Assembly: GCF_963678635.1 (NCBI RefSeq)
Contig: NC_087063.1
Span: 55,331,504-55,395,503 of the forward strand
Reading direction: 5' to 3'
Length of the DNA: 64,000 nucleotides
Source: Symsagittifera roscoffensis
Lineage: Eukaryota > Xenacoelomorpha > Acoela > Convolutidae
In this document: positions 10,560 to 20,214 of the stretch, one piece after another
Position numbering within the stretch: the stretch's first letter is position 1
Layout: each line of letters starts with the position of its first letter
The notes under the pieces: model-generated
Seen by the model: the letters and a program-made list of their open reading frames with translations, nothing else
Databases searched by the model: none
Told to the model about the DNA's origin: nothing
Position numbers and translations under genes: made by a program

Positions 10560-11415
10560 GTCGGTTTGTTGGGCGCGAAACTGTATCATCTTTGTCGGTT
10601 TGCATGTTTACATTAGTTTTCTGAATTTAACCTTGCGGATTTTTCTTCGTCTTCTATCCTTCTTTATTCGTTCTTCAAGTTACTGTTCTCAAACTTTTTT
10701 GTTCTTTCTTTACAGTGTTGTTTGATTCTCAATAAAGAGCTCGCCAAAAAACAAAGGAGAAGAAGTATAGTTAGTTCTGAATGTCTAAAACCTGTTTGAA
10801 GTTATGACCTTTTTGTAATTTCATTTCTGTTGAGGTTAATGTCTTAACAATATATTATCCACAAGTTGTAAGCGAAATGTGTAGTTGACCTTCATGCTCC
10901 AGTCCAGTGCTCACTTTTGCTTGTTGTGTTTTGATGGAAGTCATGTTGACCAAGTGTCGGCAAGCCGCGTAAATTTCCATCACTATAAAACTCTCAAATC
11001 TAGTTCTTGAACATAAAAGTCTTTGAAATCAGTTATAGTCAAGGTAACAAAAATCATGGCTATGACATGCGGGTTCCGCTTACAGTTTGTGGATTTCACT
11101 TAAAGTTGCGGGTTCAATGACAGCTTGAGTTCACTAAACACTTGTGTAATTATTTGTTAATCGATTCCTTAAACCGTTCGGGATTCCGCAAATTTTGTTG
11201 CAGGTTCCAAAAACTTTGTTGCCAATTCCGCAAAGTTGCCTGTTTTGGAGCAATTTCGAGCAATACAGAGTTTAAACTATTTCAGCGTAGAATTTAAAAG
11301 AGCAAAATAGCTCAAAGAAAAATAGCAATATTGCGGATTCCGCAACAAATCTTTCTTAACATGTTGGGGAATCCGCTCACACAACAAAAAGCACAATTTG
11401 GCTTCGTAATGTTCA
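10560..11415. mobile_element. Non-autonomous element, GGATTCCGC family, copy 2
   Basis: 10580-11070 matches 2697-3177 of copy 1. 11068-11412 matches 21375-21710 of copy 3, with shared order: GGTTCCGCTTACAGTTTG, ACGACAGCT-like, GGATTCCGCAAAT, GGAGCAATTT, GATTCCGCAACAAATCT, AATCCGCT and GCACA(A)TTTGGC(T)TCGTAATG. Copy 2 therefore links the other two and shows that they are one family. It has no coding capacity. Confidence 0.55.
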
Positions 11416-11823
11416 AATTTTTTCAGCCAATCACGCCTAAGTTTTTAAAATCCTCATATATTTTGAAAAATTTCAAAAAAAAAAATAAATACAGACCTTT
11501 AAAATTAATATTGACCAAAGAGAAAATAAGCAGTTTCATAAAGTTTCAAGTAAAGGCAAGTCGAAATCGGATAATTGAAAAAATGAAAACCGATTTTGAT
11601 AAAAATGAACTATAAAAAAATGAATAATCAAAAAATAATCATAAAATAACGATTCTGATTGGCTTCAAATTTACCAGAATTCTCCCCCTCCCATCATGAG
11701 AATACCCCCAATATCCACTTTTTTTGTTACCTGAAATCAAATTTGTTTGGCATTGAAACAGAGTTTGACACGGTAAAAAAAAATTTATCCGCGCTCGCCG
11801 GTGGATAACATGGAAACTATTTT

Positions 11824-12037
11824 GGCTCTTTTCCAGTTTCCCCCCTTTCAAAAAAACGAGTTTTATGTTAGTTATACGTGTTATTACGGCTAAATGTGTG
11901 ATATTACGCTGTAAAGTATGAAAAACAAATCTGTTCACAGTTGCCGATTTGTTCACCACGCCAAATTTCATTGCATTGTGACAACGTTAAAGAAGCTTTT
12001 CAAATTTGAATTTGAAAGGGGGGACTGGAAACGAGTC
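11824..12037. mobile_element. hAT-type MITE with perfect 8-bp target duplication
   Basis: The element starts GGCTCTTTTCCAGTTTCCCC and ends with the inverted form (GGGGGGACTGGAAACGAGTC). ACTATTTT stands at both 11816-11823 and 12038-12045. Terminal inverted repeats plus an 8-bp duplication fit the hAT superfamily. The 110-residue frame across it is not a gene. The MITE lies about 140 bases downstream of the LIM exon at 12179-12334. Confidence 0.75.
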
Positions 12038-12178
12038 ACTATTTTGACAGATTATTGAACAATAAAAAAGGCTGATAACTTCGTAACTTTCCTAGCTGAT
12101 AAGTTTTGTAATAATCGGATTTTTCGTTATGAAAGTTTTAGGGCCATTTAGAGTGATTAGTGTATGAAGTATACTGAC

Positions 12179-12334
12179 CTCCTCCCATGGGGTGTTTGCA
12201 GTTGTAGCAGAAGCGGTTATCTGTCTTCACATCCCAGTTGGGTCTGCGCCAGCTCTTGCATCTGGGGTCCACGTGGGGAGGGGCGCAGCCAGAGTGGTAC
12301 ACCGTTTTGTTGTCTGACGCCTTCGTCAGCGCAC
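12179..12334 (-). CDS. LIM-domain protein, internal exon
   Basis: The exon is bounded on the minus strand by an acceptor ttgtag (just above 12334) and a donor gtcagt (12178 downward). It is 156 bases long and phase 1 on both sides, so it fits exactly between the exons at 22287-22494 and 1430-1605. It codes for ALTKASDNKTVYHSGC, continues through PRC and WDVKTDNRFCYNC, and ends in KHPMGG. HSGC closes the first zinc finger opened by CAKC in the upstream exon (C-x2-C-x18-H-x2-C). The second finger is irregular: instead of C-x2-C-x2-C there is C-x8-C with a His in between. CYNC may close this domain or open the last one. The exon sits between an hAT-type MITE (11824-12037) and dispersed repeats, far from its partners. 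Coding character and splice phase make this a confident exon. The exact LIM subfamily is open. Confidence 0.82.
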
Positions 12335-12689
12335 CTACAATCGTTTAATGCGATTGGTCAGCTCATCTAGGAGTCATATCACCGTAATTTTTGCTTTTAA
12401 ACAGCTTTTGTATTTGACCGTATATTTTAATCATTAAGGGCATGCTAAAACGTTAACTCTGTCTTATGATAACACCACGCAAAATTACTGTTATAATGAA
12501 AGTAAGGTGAGCCAGTTGCTATACAAGAAACAAGAACAGAGTTTTCCTACAACAATTATTCCAGCAGTTCATACAGAAAGAAAAAATATCGATCAAATTC
12601 AAACTTTTCAATTTTTCAAATTCGATCACCTCAAATTTTCGTATTTGTAATATTCCTATGAATGAAGTTAAATTTTGCAAAAAAAGAAC

Positions 12690-13110
12690 AAGACTGCTCG
12701 TATCAGGGCGAAGCCCTGAATGTTCCGCCTGCCTTTTAAGGTTTATGGAGCAATAATAACATTAAAAAATTCAATGAAAAAATAACAAAATCAAAAAATA
12801 ATTTTCTACAATTTGAAAAATTTTATGAAAATCATCCCCCCACACGCCATACAAAGTACAAAAGGATAGATTTTGCTCCTTGTAACAAACCAACAATGGC
12901 AAATAAGCTTCTCTTAACCAATTTGGAACGATTTCTAAGACGGTTTAACTCTCCGCTTACGCGTTAATAGCGCGAAATATATCGCGCGTTAATTGTCCCA
13001 AATTGGCCAAAATGGCAGTCTTTAATTAGATTATTTTTTTAACAAGCAGTACAAAATAACATTCAAGCTATTTTAATCAATTAAGCCATAAATTCACTGC
13101 TTGTTGGGAC
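12690..13110 (-). repeat. Dispersed repeat, inverted copy of the 17.4-18.5 kb repeat
   Basis: The reverse complement reads GGCGGAACATTCAGGGC, then CCCTGATACGAGCAGTCTTG, like 18419-18465. It also holds the AACGCGCGATAT block and GTGTGGGGGGAT, which match 17608 and 17761. It contains a short hairpin, CAGGGC-GAA-GCCCTG, at 12704-12718. The repeat borders the 3' end of the LINE. The class is unknown. Confidence 0.55.
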
Positions 13111-13218
13111 AACCCAGGAGTAGTTCAACTCATGGAGGGTGCCCCAGATAAGATAATATTTGAGGAGCATCAAATACATAATTATACACGGTGACATTTT
13201 AGAAGAGAATTTGAAAAA

Positions 13219-13789
13219 TCAGATAATTGTCAAACAGATATATGTCCTTAAAATTGTTAAAAAACGTTCGAACTGGGATTTGGTCATTTTTTCTATATCG
13301 GGAGGCAACAATTCGTTGTTTTTAATAAAATTATAAACTCGAGTTATTCGTCGCGTAGCTGACTTTTCCATCATTTTACTTTTAAAACTAACAGTGGGTA
13401 AAATTTTTGCCGCTGTTCTTCTGGTTGTTCTTAAGTAAGAAGTTTCATTAATGTTTAGAAATTTTACAGGTGAAGTTTTTCTCAGGAGACCGAAAGCTTC
13501 CTTGAAAATATGAGCCGCATACAATTCATAAACTGTGTATATTTTGTGCTTAATCGCTAGGTCTTGAACTGAATCGCTGTATTTTTTTGCGAAATACAGT
13601 TCTGATTATTCGTTTCTGTAAAAGATTAATTGATTGTAGGTCAGTTTTTGATGCACTCCCGTATGTTAAAATACCGTACTCAGTTATTGATTTAGCATAG
13701 GCATTATAAAACATCAATAGCTGTTTTGTGCTGAAAAATCTTCTAGTTTTGAGTAATAGGCCATTGAACTGACGTAATTTTTTGTTCAC
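13219..13789 (-). pseudogene. LINE ORF2 C-terminal region
   Basis: The two frames (13789-13550 and 13524-13219) read KLRQFNGLLLKTRRFFSTKQ, then SITEYGILTYGSASKTDLQS and LLQKRIIRTVF, then FKEAFGLLRKTSPVKFLNIN. This is the region after the RT thumb in L2/CR1/Jockey-like LINEs, with the (Y)GI-x-x-(Y/W)G and LQK-x-x-(I)R-x-(I/V) marks. Confidence 0.8.
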
Positions 13790-13852
13790 TTTATCTATAT
13801 GATCATTAAAACTGAGCTTATTGTCGATTATTAGACCTAAATATTTTGTTTT

Positions 13853-15253
13853 CTAGGAGTTTTCAATTTTGTGAGATGCAAAGGTAATTTCCGTCAGATG
13901 ATTGTTACCAAAAGAGACTAGATTGCATTTTGCTGGGTTAACAGTAAGCCCATTATCAACAAACCACTCCTGACTGGGGTAAAAGGCACTTAAAAAATCT
14001 TTTTTGTTGTTGCAAAAAATCGTTGTATCATCAGCGTATAGAACGGAGTTGGCTTTACCAAGTTGTGTCGGCAAATCATTTATGTACAGTAAAAACAATA
14101 GTGGCCCCAGAACTGACCCCTGGGGAACGCCATATTTTATCAAACGTTTTTCTGACCAACATTTATTATAATTAACAACCTGAAATCTATATGATAAATA
14201 ACTTTGTAATAGCTGCAAAAATTTTCCTCGAAACCCGTTTTTTTTCAAGCTTGGACAGCAATCTTTCATGATTTATTGTATCAAATGCTTTAGTCAGGTC
14301 TACGAAGCAGGATTGACAGGTGCATTTTTTGTCAATTCAATACCTTTACGTAAAGTTTCTGAAAACTCTAAAAGAGCATAAGTACATGAATGTTTTGGTC
14401 GAAAACCAAATTGGCTATCACTCAAAACCTTGTTCTTATTTATAAAGCTCATCATTCTGTAGAAAATGATCTTTTCGAAAACTTTATCAATTGATGTAAG
14501 TAGACTGATTGGTCTGTAATTGCCCGCGTCATGGACTGATCCATCTTTGTATATTGGAATAACTCGAGCAACTTTCAAGTCGGAAGGATAATATCCTTCA
14601 TCAAAACATTGGTTAAATAGCTCAGTTAATGGTTGACTGATAACTGGAAGGGTTTGTTTAATTGTTTTATTGCTTATACCATCATGACCAGTACTGTAAC
14701 CGTTTTTCAATTTCTTAATCGCATTAGTTGTTTCTTTTATTGTTATTGGAGCAAAAACAAATGTGTTACTAATAATATTCGACTTAACCTTTTTGTTATC
14801 TGTAAATTTTGCTGCAAGTTTTTCACCAATACTGGTAAAATATTCATTAAATTTTGTCGCATTTATTAAATTTCCTGAAACACTTTTTGCTTTACCCCAA
14901 AACGATCGTATTGTAGAGAAAAGCTCTTTAGAGTTGCTGAAATTAGCTGTACTTTTGTCGTAAAAAGCAATCTTGGCATTACGAATTGTTTTATCGCAGA
15001 TATTCCGTTCCTTTTTATAATTTTTGTGGTTTTCAGGGGTGGGATTTTTGATCAATTTTTTGTAACATTTGTTCTTTTGTTGGCGCTGTTTTTGGCATTC
15101 ACTTGTTATCCAAGATTTTTTTGAGTTTTTAAAAGATTGATAGGGTGCAAATCTATCCAAAGCTTGGTTTATACTTCTAGTTATATGGGCTAACTTTTTA
15201 TTAATAGACCAATTTGCCTCAATTTTAGATCGAAATTGGTGTATTAAAAACAA
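13853..15253 (-). pseudogene. LINE ORF2 reverse transcriptase
   Basis: The first frame (15253-14300) holds ARVIPIYKDGSVHDAGNYRP and ISLLTSIDKVFEKII, then DSQFGFRPKHSC. The second frame (14269-13853) holds GVPQGSVLGPLLFLLYINDL and the catalytic LYADDTTIF. All RT core blocks are present and the catalytic Asp pair is intact. One frameshift near 14270-14300 separates palm and fingers. The region before RT (15250-14900) is lysine-rich, as in related LINEs. Confidence 0.92.
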
Positions 15254-15373
15254 ATCTTTTAATATGCTAATATAGTTTCTTAAAAAATTAAAATTTCTTT
15301 TCCAATTACGGGGGAAATTTCTTTTGTTTTGTGATCGATCGCTGGCATTTAAAAAATTAACAAGAGCATAATT

Positions 15374-15936
15374 CTAGTTCGGGGTAATTGTGCTCGGGGT
15401 AATTCTAGTTGCTTCGCAATTGTTTATATGTAAACCATACATGTTGATCAGGCCTTGGTACTTTTTAGTTTGAGAGTTCTCTTTTGAGATATCAAAATTA
15501 AAATCCCCACAAATAATTATTTCTTTATTTTGTTCGCTGATTTTTTCCCAAAATTCTGAAATTTTAGCCCCAGGTGGCCTGTACACTAAGCGAAAAAATA
15601 AAACACCCTTGTTCTCATTATTTTTAAGTTCAATTGAGAAATTTTCCAATCTGTCATCTTTTTTAAGTATAGATTCGTTGGCTGAGAAACCTTCGCGGAC
15701 ATAAAATGCTAAGCCACCGCCATTTTATGGCCATCAATATTATAGCAACCTTGAGGATCGATGCTTGTTAACCAAGTTTTACATAAACCTATTGCAATAG
15801 GTTTAGATTTAAAGTTTTCTAGTAGACAACATAACTGGTCATGATGGTAACGTAAAGATCTTATGTTTAAGAATAGTATTGATTGTTGTTCAATGTCACC
15901 TAATTGATGCTCGTCAATCATTCTTATCAATATCAA
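15374..15936 (-). pseudogene. LINE ORF2 APE-type endonuclease, frameshifted
   Basis: The first frame (15936-15709) reads ILFLNIRSLRYHHDQLCCLL and IGLCKTWLTSID. The LNIRSL and E-TWL blocks of the APE endonuclease are recognisable, but the Glu of ETWL reads Lys (CKTWL). The second frame (15649-15374) reads LVYRPPGAK and IIICGDFNFDI, the YRPP and GDFN blocks. A frameshift lies near 15700. The catalytic His near the C-terminus was not identified. Confidence 0.85.
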
Positions 15937-15993
15937 AACTAAAAACTTGCAAAGTAGAACTAAGAGTTAATCTGAAAATACAGAGTTGGTTTG

Positions 15994-16866
15994 CTAGCTA
16001 CCACCTGTTGTGAAATCTCTCGTTGACATTGCTTCGTATGCGTCTTCGTTGATGTGCTGCTTGCACGTATTGCCATCCACCATTGGTCTAGTAGGGGTAA
16101 TTTCTTGATGCGATCTTTTATTTTGACCCGGCGTTGGGGGAGGCTGCCTGCTCGATGCGTTGTCTATATTAAATCTTGGCATCTGGTTGCGTTTCCAGAA
16201 GGGTTTAGAATTGTTTTCATTTCTCCGTGGATTTGGATAGTTGTAGAAGTTATCTCTGTGGTCACGTTTTATGGGTGAAATTGCAGCTTTTTCGATTTCA
16301 CTGACACTGTCCACATGTTTCGAGTAGAAGGACCCGTTGTTAGCTTTGTAGTAAAGCTTCACTTGGCAGTTCATGGTAGTCGTTATTAATCCCAGTGACT
16401 CACACTTTTGCTTTAACGTGACGTCATGCTGGGGTAGACGCTCAGTGATATACATTTTCGTTCCGTGTGAACTTTACTATAATGGGCGCTGGTTTCGTTC
16501 CTCTTTTGTTCTCGTTCTTTACAGGAAGCGGGTGTATTGCTTTGACTGAGCATGGTTCGATATAGTATGAAAATATGTTTTTAATAAGTTGGCAGAAGTC
16601 CTCAGACAATGAATTTGATCGGGGATCCAAATCGAAATTGCGAAAGATAAGGGTATCCTTACTTGTGTACTTTTCTTGGGCATTTACCCTTTTTTCAGTT
16701 CTGCGACTTCTTTTTCCAAATCATAAATATCGTTTTTCTTTTTAGTAACCTTTATTTCCAAGTTATAGACTTGTTTTTGTAGAGTTTCCACGGTTTTCAA
16801 TAGGTTGTTGAGTATTTCAGGTGATAAAGATGCGGCTGCATTAGTGCATTCTTCGGTAAATTCCAT
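15994..16866 (-). pseudogene. LINE ORF1 protein (coiled coil plus nucleic-acid-binding domain)
   Basis: 16866-16684 encodes a coiled coil (LLKTVETLQKQVYNLEIKVT, LEKEVAELKK). The next part, in another frame, reads DTLIFRNFDLDPRSNSLSED and TKPAPIIVKFTRNE, the core strands of an RRM or FP25-like domain of LINE ORF1 proteins. 16455-15994 continues with YITERLPQHDVTLKQKCESL and a basic, Asn/Pro-rich tail (QPPPTPGQNKRSHQE). It is needed for ribonucleoprotein assembly in related LINEs. Two frame breaks are present. Confidence 0.7.
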
Positions 16867-17037
16867 CGTTTCGGTGTTTAATTGAGTATCCGATAAGTTT
16901 TTTATTCAGAACGTGCTTGGAATTAATATTTGCGTGTTTAAATAGCAATAGAAATCGTCAAACGAATTGTGAACACAATGACGTAATAGCACGCAACTGT
17001 TTGTTAGCTTAGCATTCTTTTTTCTGAAACCTCCGTA

Positions 17038-17205
17038 ACTTTACAAAAAATGATCACAGGTGAAATATTTTTTCAAATTTGAGCTCAGGACAACAATACC
17101 TTTCGAATGATGTAGAAAAATTCCGTCAAAAATGGCTAGTTAAAAAGTCGAAATTTGTCTGAAGAAAAAAAATACCACCCGAGCACAAATTTTCCGTTAC
17201 TTTCG
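17038..17205 (+). repeat. Diverged copy of the BEL array leader sequence
   Basis: From about 17080 the order GAGCTCAGGACAACAATA, ATGATGTAGAAAAATTCCGTC, then AAATACCACCCGAGCACAAA parallels 55010-55125 (ATCTCAGGCTAACAATAG, ATGACAAAAAATTTCCGTC, AGCACCCCACGAGCACAAA). It shows that this leader sequence, or an element within it, is dispersed outside the 54-64 kb array. Confidence 0.5.
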
Positions 17206-17479
17206 TATCAAAAGTCGGAAGAATAACCCGAAACTTTGGTGTTAATATTAGGGAAGCTTTTTCAAGATTTAAATTGAGCGCCCCCTTTTTTCGGAACAAG
17301 CTCCAACAAAAAGCTGGCTTATAAAGCTTTTGGTATTCGTAATTGTAATGAAAAATGTCAGCATGAACAAGCAAACCAATTTTTGAACGCGAAAACTACC
17401 GGATGAAGATCGTTATTGTGTTTTCACAAGAAAGGTCAAAAGCTGAAAAAGAGCCTTTCCCATTTCGTTGCAGAACAAT

Positions 17480-18740
17480 TTTTTTAGTTGTTTTTGTTCC
17501 GACTTTCGAAGTGACGGGATATTTCGATTCGGAGCTTAAATTCATGTTCGATGATTTTGTACATATTATGCGGTTTTAAAGATTGCTATTTAGGCCAACT
17601 TGGTACGACTAACGCGCGATATCTTTCGTGCTTTTAATGCGTTAGCGGAGATTTAATCCGTGTTAGAAATTGTGATTTAATCCGTGAATTGAGGCTTGCC
17701 ACTTAGTTTATTTAATACTTTGCTGGATGCAAAATATAATTTTTTGTTATTTGCTTAGTGTGTGGGGGGATATTTTCAAAAAAACTGAAATCATGTAAAA
17801 CAAAAACAATTCGATTCTTAATAGTTAGGTTGTTCAGCATTCGAAATTTGCTTCCACTTTGACAATGATGAAAAATTGTTTTTTCAATTACTGAAATTCA
17901 ATTATGGGAGAGATGGAAAAGAAACCAAGTTTTGAAATCGGAGAACTCTCAAGCTTTTTTACTGCCCACCACCTGGAAATTTTTGTTCCGATTTTCATAG
18001 AAACGGAATATCTATGCTTGGTGTGGCTTTTTACTCAGTCAATTTTCCTCGATCGAAATAATAGTTTTTTTAACAAAAAAGTTTATGCCTCATTAAAGAT
18101 ATCAATTTTGAGAAATGTTTTACCTACAATTTATTTTTGCAATGTTTTGGAAGTTTGAAAAAAGCCGATTTGGCCATTCTCTGGACTAATTTATGCGCGC
18201 TTTGAAGATTTATTCATGATGCTGTAACGCGAATTATTTAATGCGTGGCAAATTATCCCGCACAACAAAATCGTTCCAAATTGAATGGTGGGAGGCTGGT
18301 CGGTGGTATCATTTTCGTACGAGTCAAATCTTCACAATTGATCTTTGATATTGTCCAAAACTATAGTTTTCAACATTTTCTTTTCCAAAAAAAACTATTT
18401 GATATGTATTAAGGATCAGTCGGAACATTCAGGGCTTTGCTCTGATATACGAACAGTCTTGTTATGTTTTCTCATCTTCATTTTTGTTCCGATTTTTGAA
18501 GAAGGCGAGGAATATATGCCTGACAAGCTTTTTCTTTGTTCAGACCAATTTTACAAAAACCTACAGCGTATGATTATCGAACCGGAGATATTTGTAATGT
18601 CAAGCGAGTATGCTTGCACTAAATCAAAGAGCGGAAGGCTTTGCTGCTCAAATAAAATTTTGATAGTTTCAATATGCGAACGAGTTGTTTTCGCGTGGCA
18701 AATTAAAAGCACACATGATCGTTCCAAATTAAATTGATTC
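17480..18740 (+). repeat. Dispersed repeat, about three diverged units of roughly 500 bases
   Basis: TTTTTGTTCCGA(C/T)TTTC recurs near 17485, 17975 and 18482. The units share later blocks such as GCGTGGCAAATTA and GATCGTTCCAAATT (18245-18280 and 18695-18735). Near 18430-18444 the hairpin-like CAGGGCTTTGCTCTG precedes GATATACGAACAGTCTTG, and a third version is at 19699-19713. The open frames inside (17904-18158, 18345-18737) have no recognisable domain and I treat them as chance. Confidence 0.5.
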
Positions 18741-18744
18741 AAGC

Positions 18745-19600
18745 TAATTCGTCTTATCAATTCCATCCCGCACTGGAGTTTCATTGAAAAACATTAATGT
18801 ATCGACATAATCGATTTTCATGACCCATTTAACCATGAAACTTGGATTTTTAGGGGATTGTATTGGATTATTGAAAATATTTAAAAATCCATTACAATCA
18901 ACTCTTTTGACAAAATAATCAATATTTTCAAGGTTCAAAAATCCAGAAAAAAAAGTTTTTTTTTAACTGCTAATTGGAAACTTGCAGAATTACAACTTTA
19001 GAAAAAAATCCGCAGACATCAAATAGTTTCAATATCAACGTTCTGCAAAAAAAGATCCCGAACGAATATTTACATCCCAGGTGATATATCATCCCCTCAA
19101 CATTTGTCAACACCCCTGATTTCGCACCCTTCAAATCCTCTTCGGCAACCCTTTTTACACCCCCTTCCACACCCCCGTACAATTCAAAAAAAAATCAAAC
19201 ACTTTTAATTGAACAGGTCAATTAAACGTGTTTGATCAAACACGTTTAATTAATCAAACACTAAGAGAAATCCCTCCTTAACAAAAATTGCATCTCACCT
19301 TCGCACGTTACTTATGCAACAATTATTCAACCGAAAACCAACTGTCAAGTTTCGAATACACTACTCTGTGTTTGAAAGTTTCAGACAAACGTAAGAAAAA
19401 AATTAATCATAATCCTTTATAATCGATGATAATGGATTACAATGGATTTTATTGGGTTGACAAAAATAAGGTTATAATTCATTTTAAATCAATTATTTTC
19501 GAATATTTTTTTCATTTTTATAGAGACCGACAATGAAATTCCAGTGTAATCGATTATTATCCTTGAAACTCCATTGAGGGATACATGACTCAATTTTTAT
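18745..19600. other. AT-rich stretch, no gene recognised
   Basis: Short repeated motifs occur (ATGGATT, ATAATCGAT(T), AATCCATTACAATC) around 18800-18900 and 19400-19570. No coding match or RNA gene was seen. Confidence 0.4.
19220..19251. repeat. Perfect 32-bp palindrome
   Basis: The half-site AATTAAACGTGTTTGA is followed directly by its exact reverse complement, without a spacer. The partial unit AACACTTTTAATTGA stands just before it and AATCAAACACT just after it. It could be a protein-binding site, a hairpin or a head-to-head repeat remnant. Confidence 0.85.
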
Positions 19601-20085
19601 CACTTAAAACTTGATTTTATTTGCCTTAAATTCGTATTTTTTCAATATATCATCAAGACAAAACTATTGGACACCAGCTCATGGACAATCAGAACTATCA
19701 GAGATTTGCCCTGATACGAACATTCTTGTTCTTGTATGTTTACTTTGTTCAGTTGGCACAAAAAATGAGTTCAATTTCCAAAAAAAAAGTTGCTTTCGAG
19801 TGCAGTTTTGTTGAACTCAGGGGCGGATCTAAGATTTTCTCGAGGGGGCAGGGCGCGGATTTTCAAAAAAAGTTAGAAATTTTTGACGACCTTTTTTTAC
19901 GGTTGACGAAATTGATTTTCCAAGCTCTCCAAAAGCACTAAAAAGACGCTGTTTTGGCCACATTTTCAGCGCCGCAGATAAATTTTTGAAAAAGCAGGTT
20001 TGGGCAAATTTTTTGAAGTAGTTCCCCTTCAAAATTAGTGTTCATTGGCGCCAAAGGCGTCTCTAGAAAAATTTTAGGGTCGGTC

Positions 20086-20121
20086 GACCAAAAGTTGATT
20101 TCTTAAAACCAACTTTTGGTC
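20086..20121. repeat. Short inverted repeat, 12-base arms
   Basis: GACCAAAAGTTG at 20086-20097 pairs exactly with CAACTTTTGGTC at 20110-20121, with a 12-base loop. Confidence 0.7.
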
Positions 20122-20214
20122 GGCAGGGGTCCACTCTATATTTTTTTTGGGTCGGCAGAGGGTCGAACCCCTGAAGAAGGAAAAGCGGCCAAACTGTACA
20201 CTGAATAGGCGCAA

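Larger units (their letters stand above)
13190..16900 (-). mobile_element. L2/CR1-type LINE, near full length, mutated
   Basis: Reading from high to low, the element has ORF1 (coiled coil, RNA-binding domain), then an ORF2 with an APE-type endonuclease, reverse transcriptase and a C-terminal region. There are only a few frame breaks, so it is younger than the BEL/Pao copies. The frame breaks sit near 15.7 kb, 15.3 kb, 14.28 kb and 13.8 kb. The ends are estimates, since no target duplication or clear 3' tail was found. It lies in the intron between the LIM exons at 22287 and 12334, in the same orientation as the gene. Confidence 0.85.

Noticed and set aside
17126-17374. An 82-residue minus-strand frame
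   Set aside because: It overlaps a dispersed repeat related to the BEL leader, and has no recognisable domain.
19815-20060. CAGGGGCGGATCTAAG, similar to the ends of many hAT elements
   Set aside because: No matching inverted end and no 8-bp duplication could be found in the following sequence.
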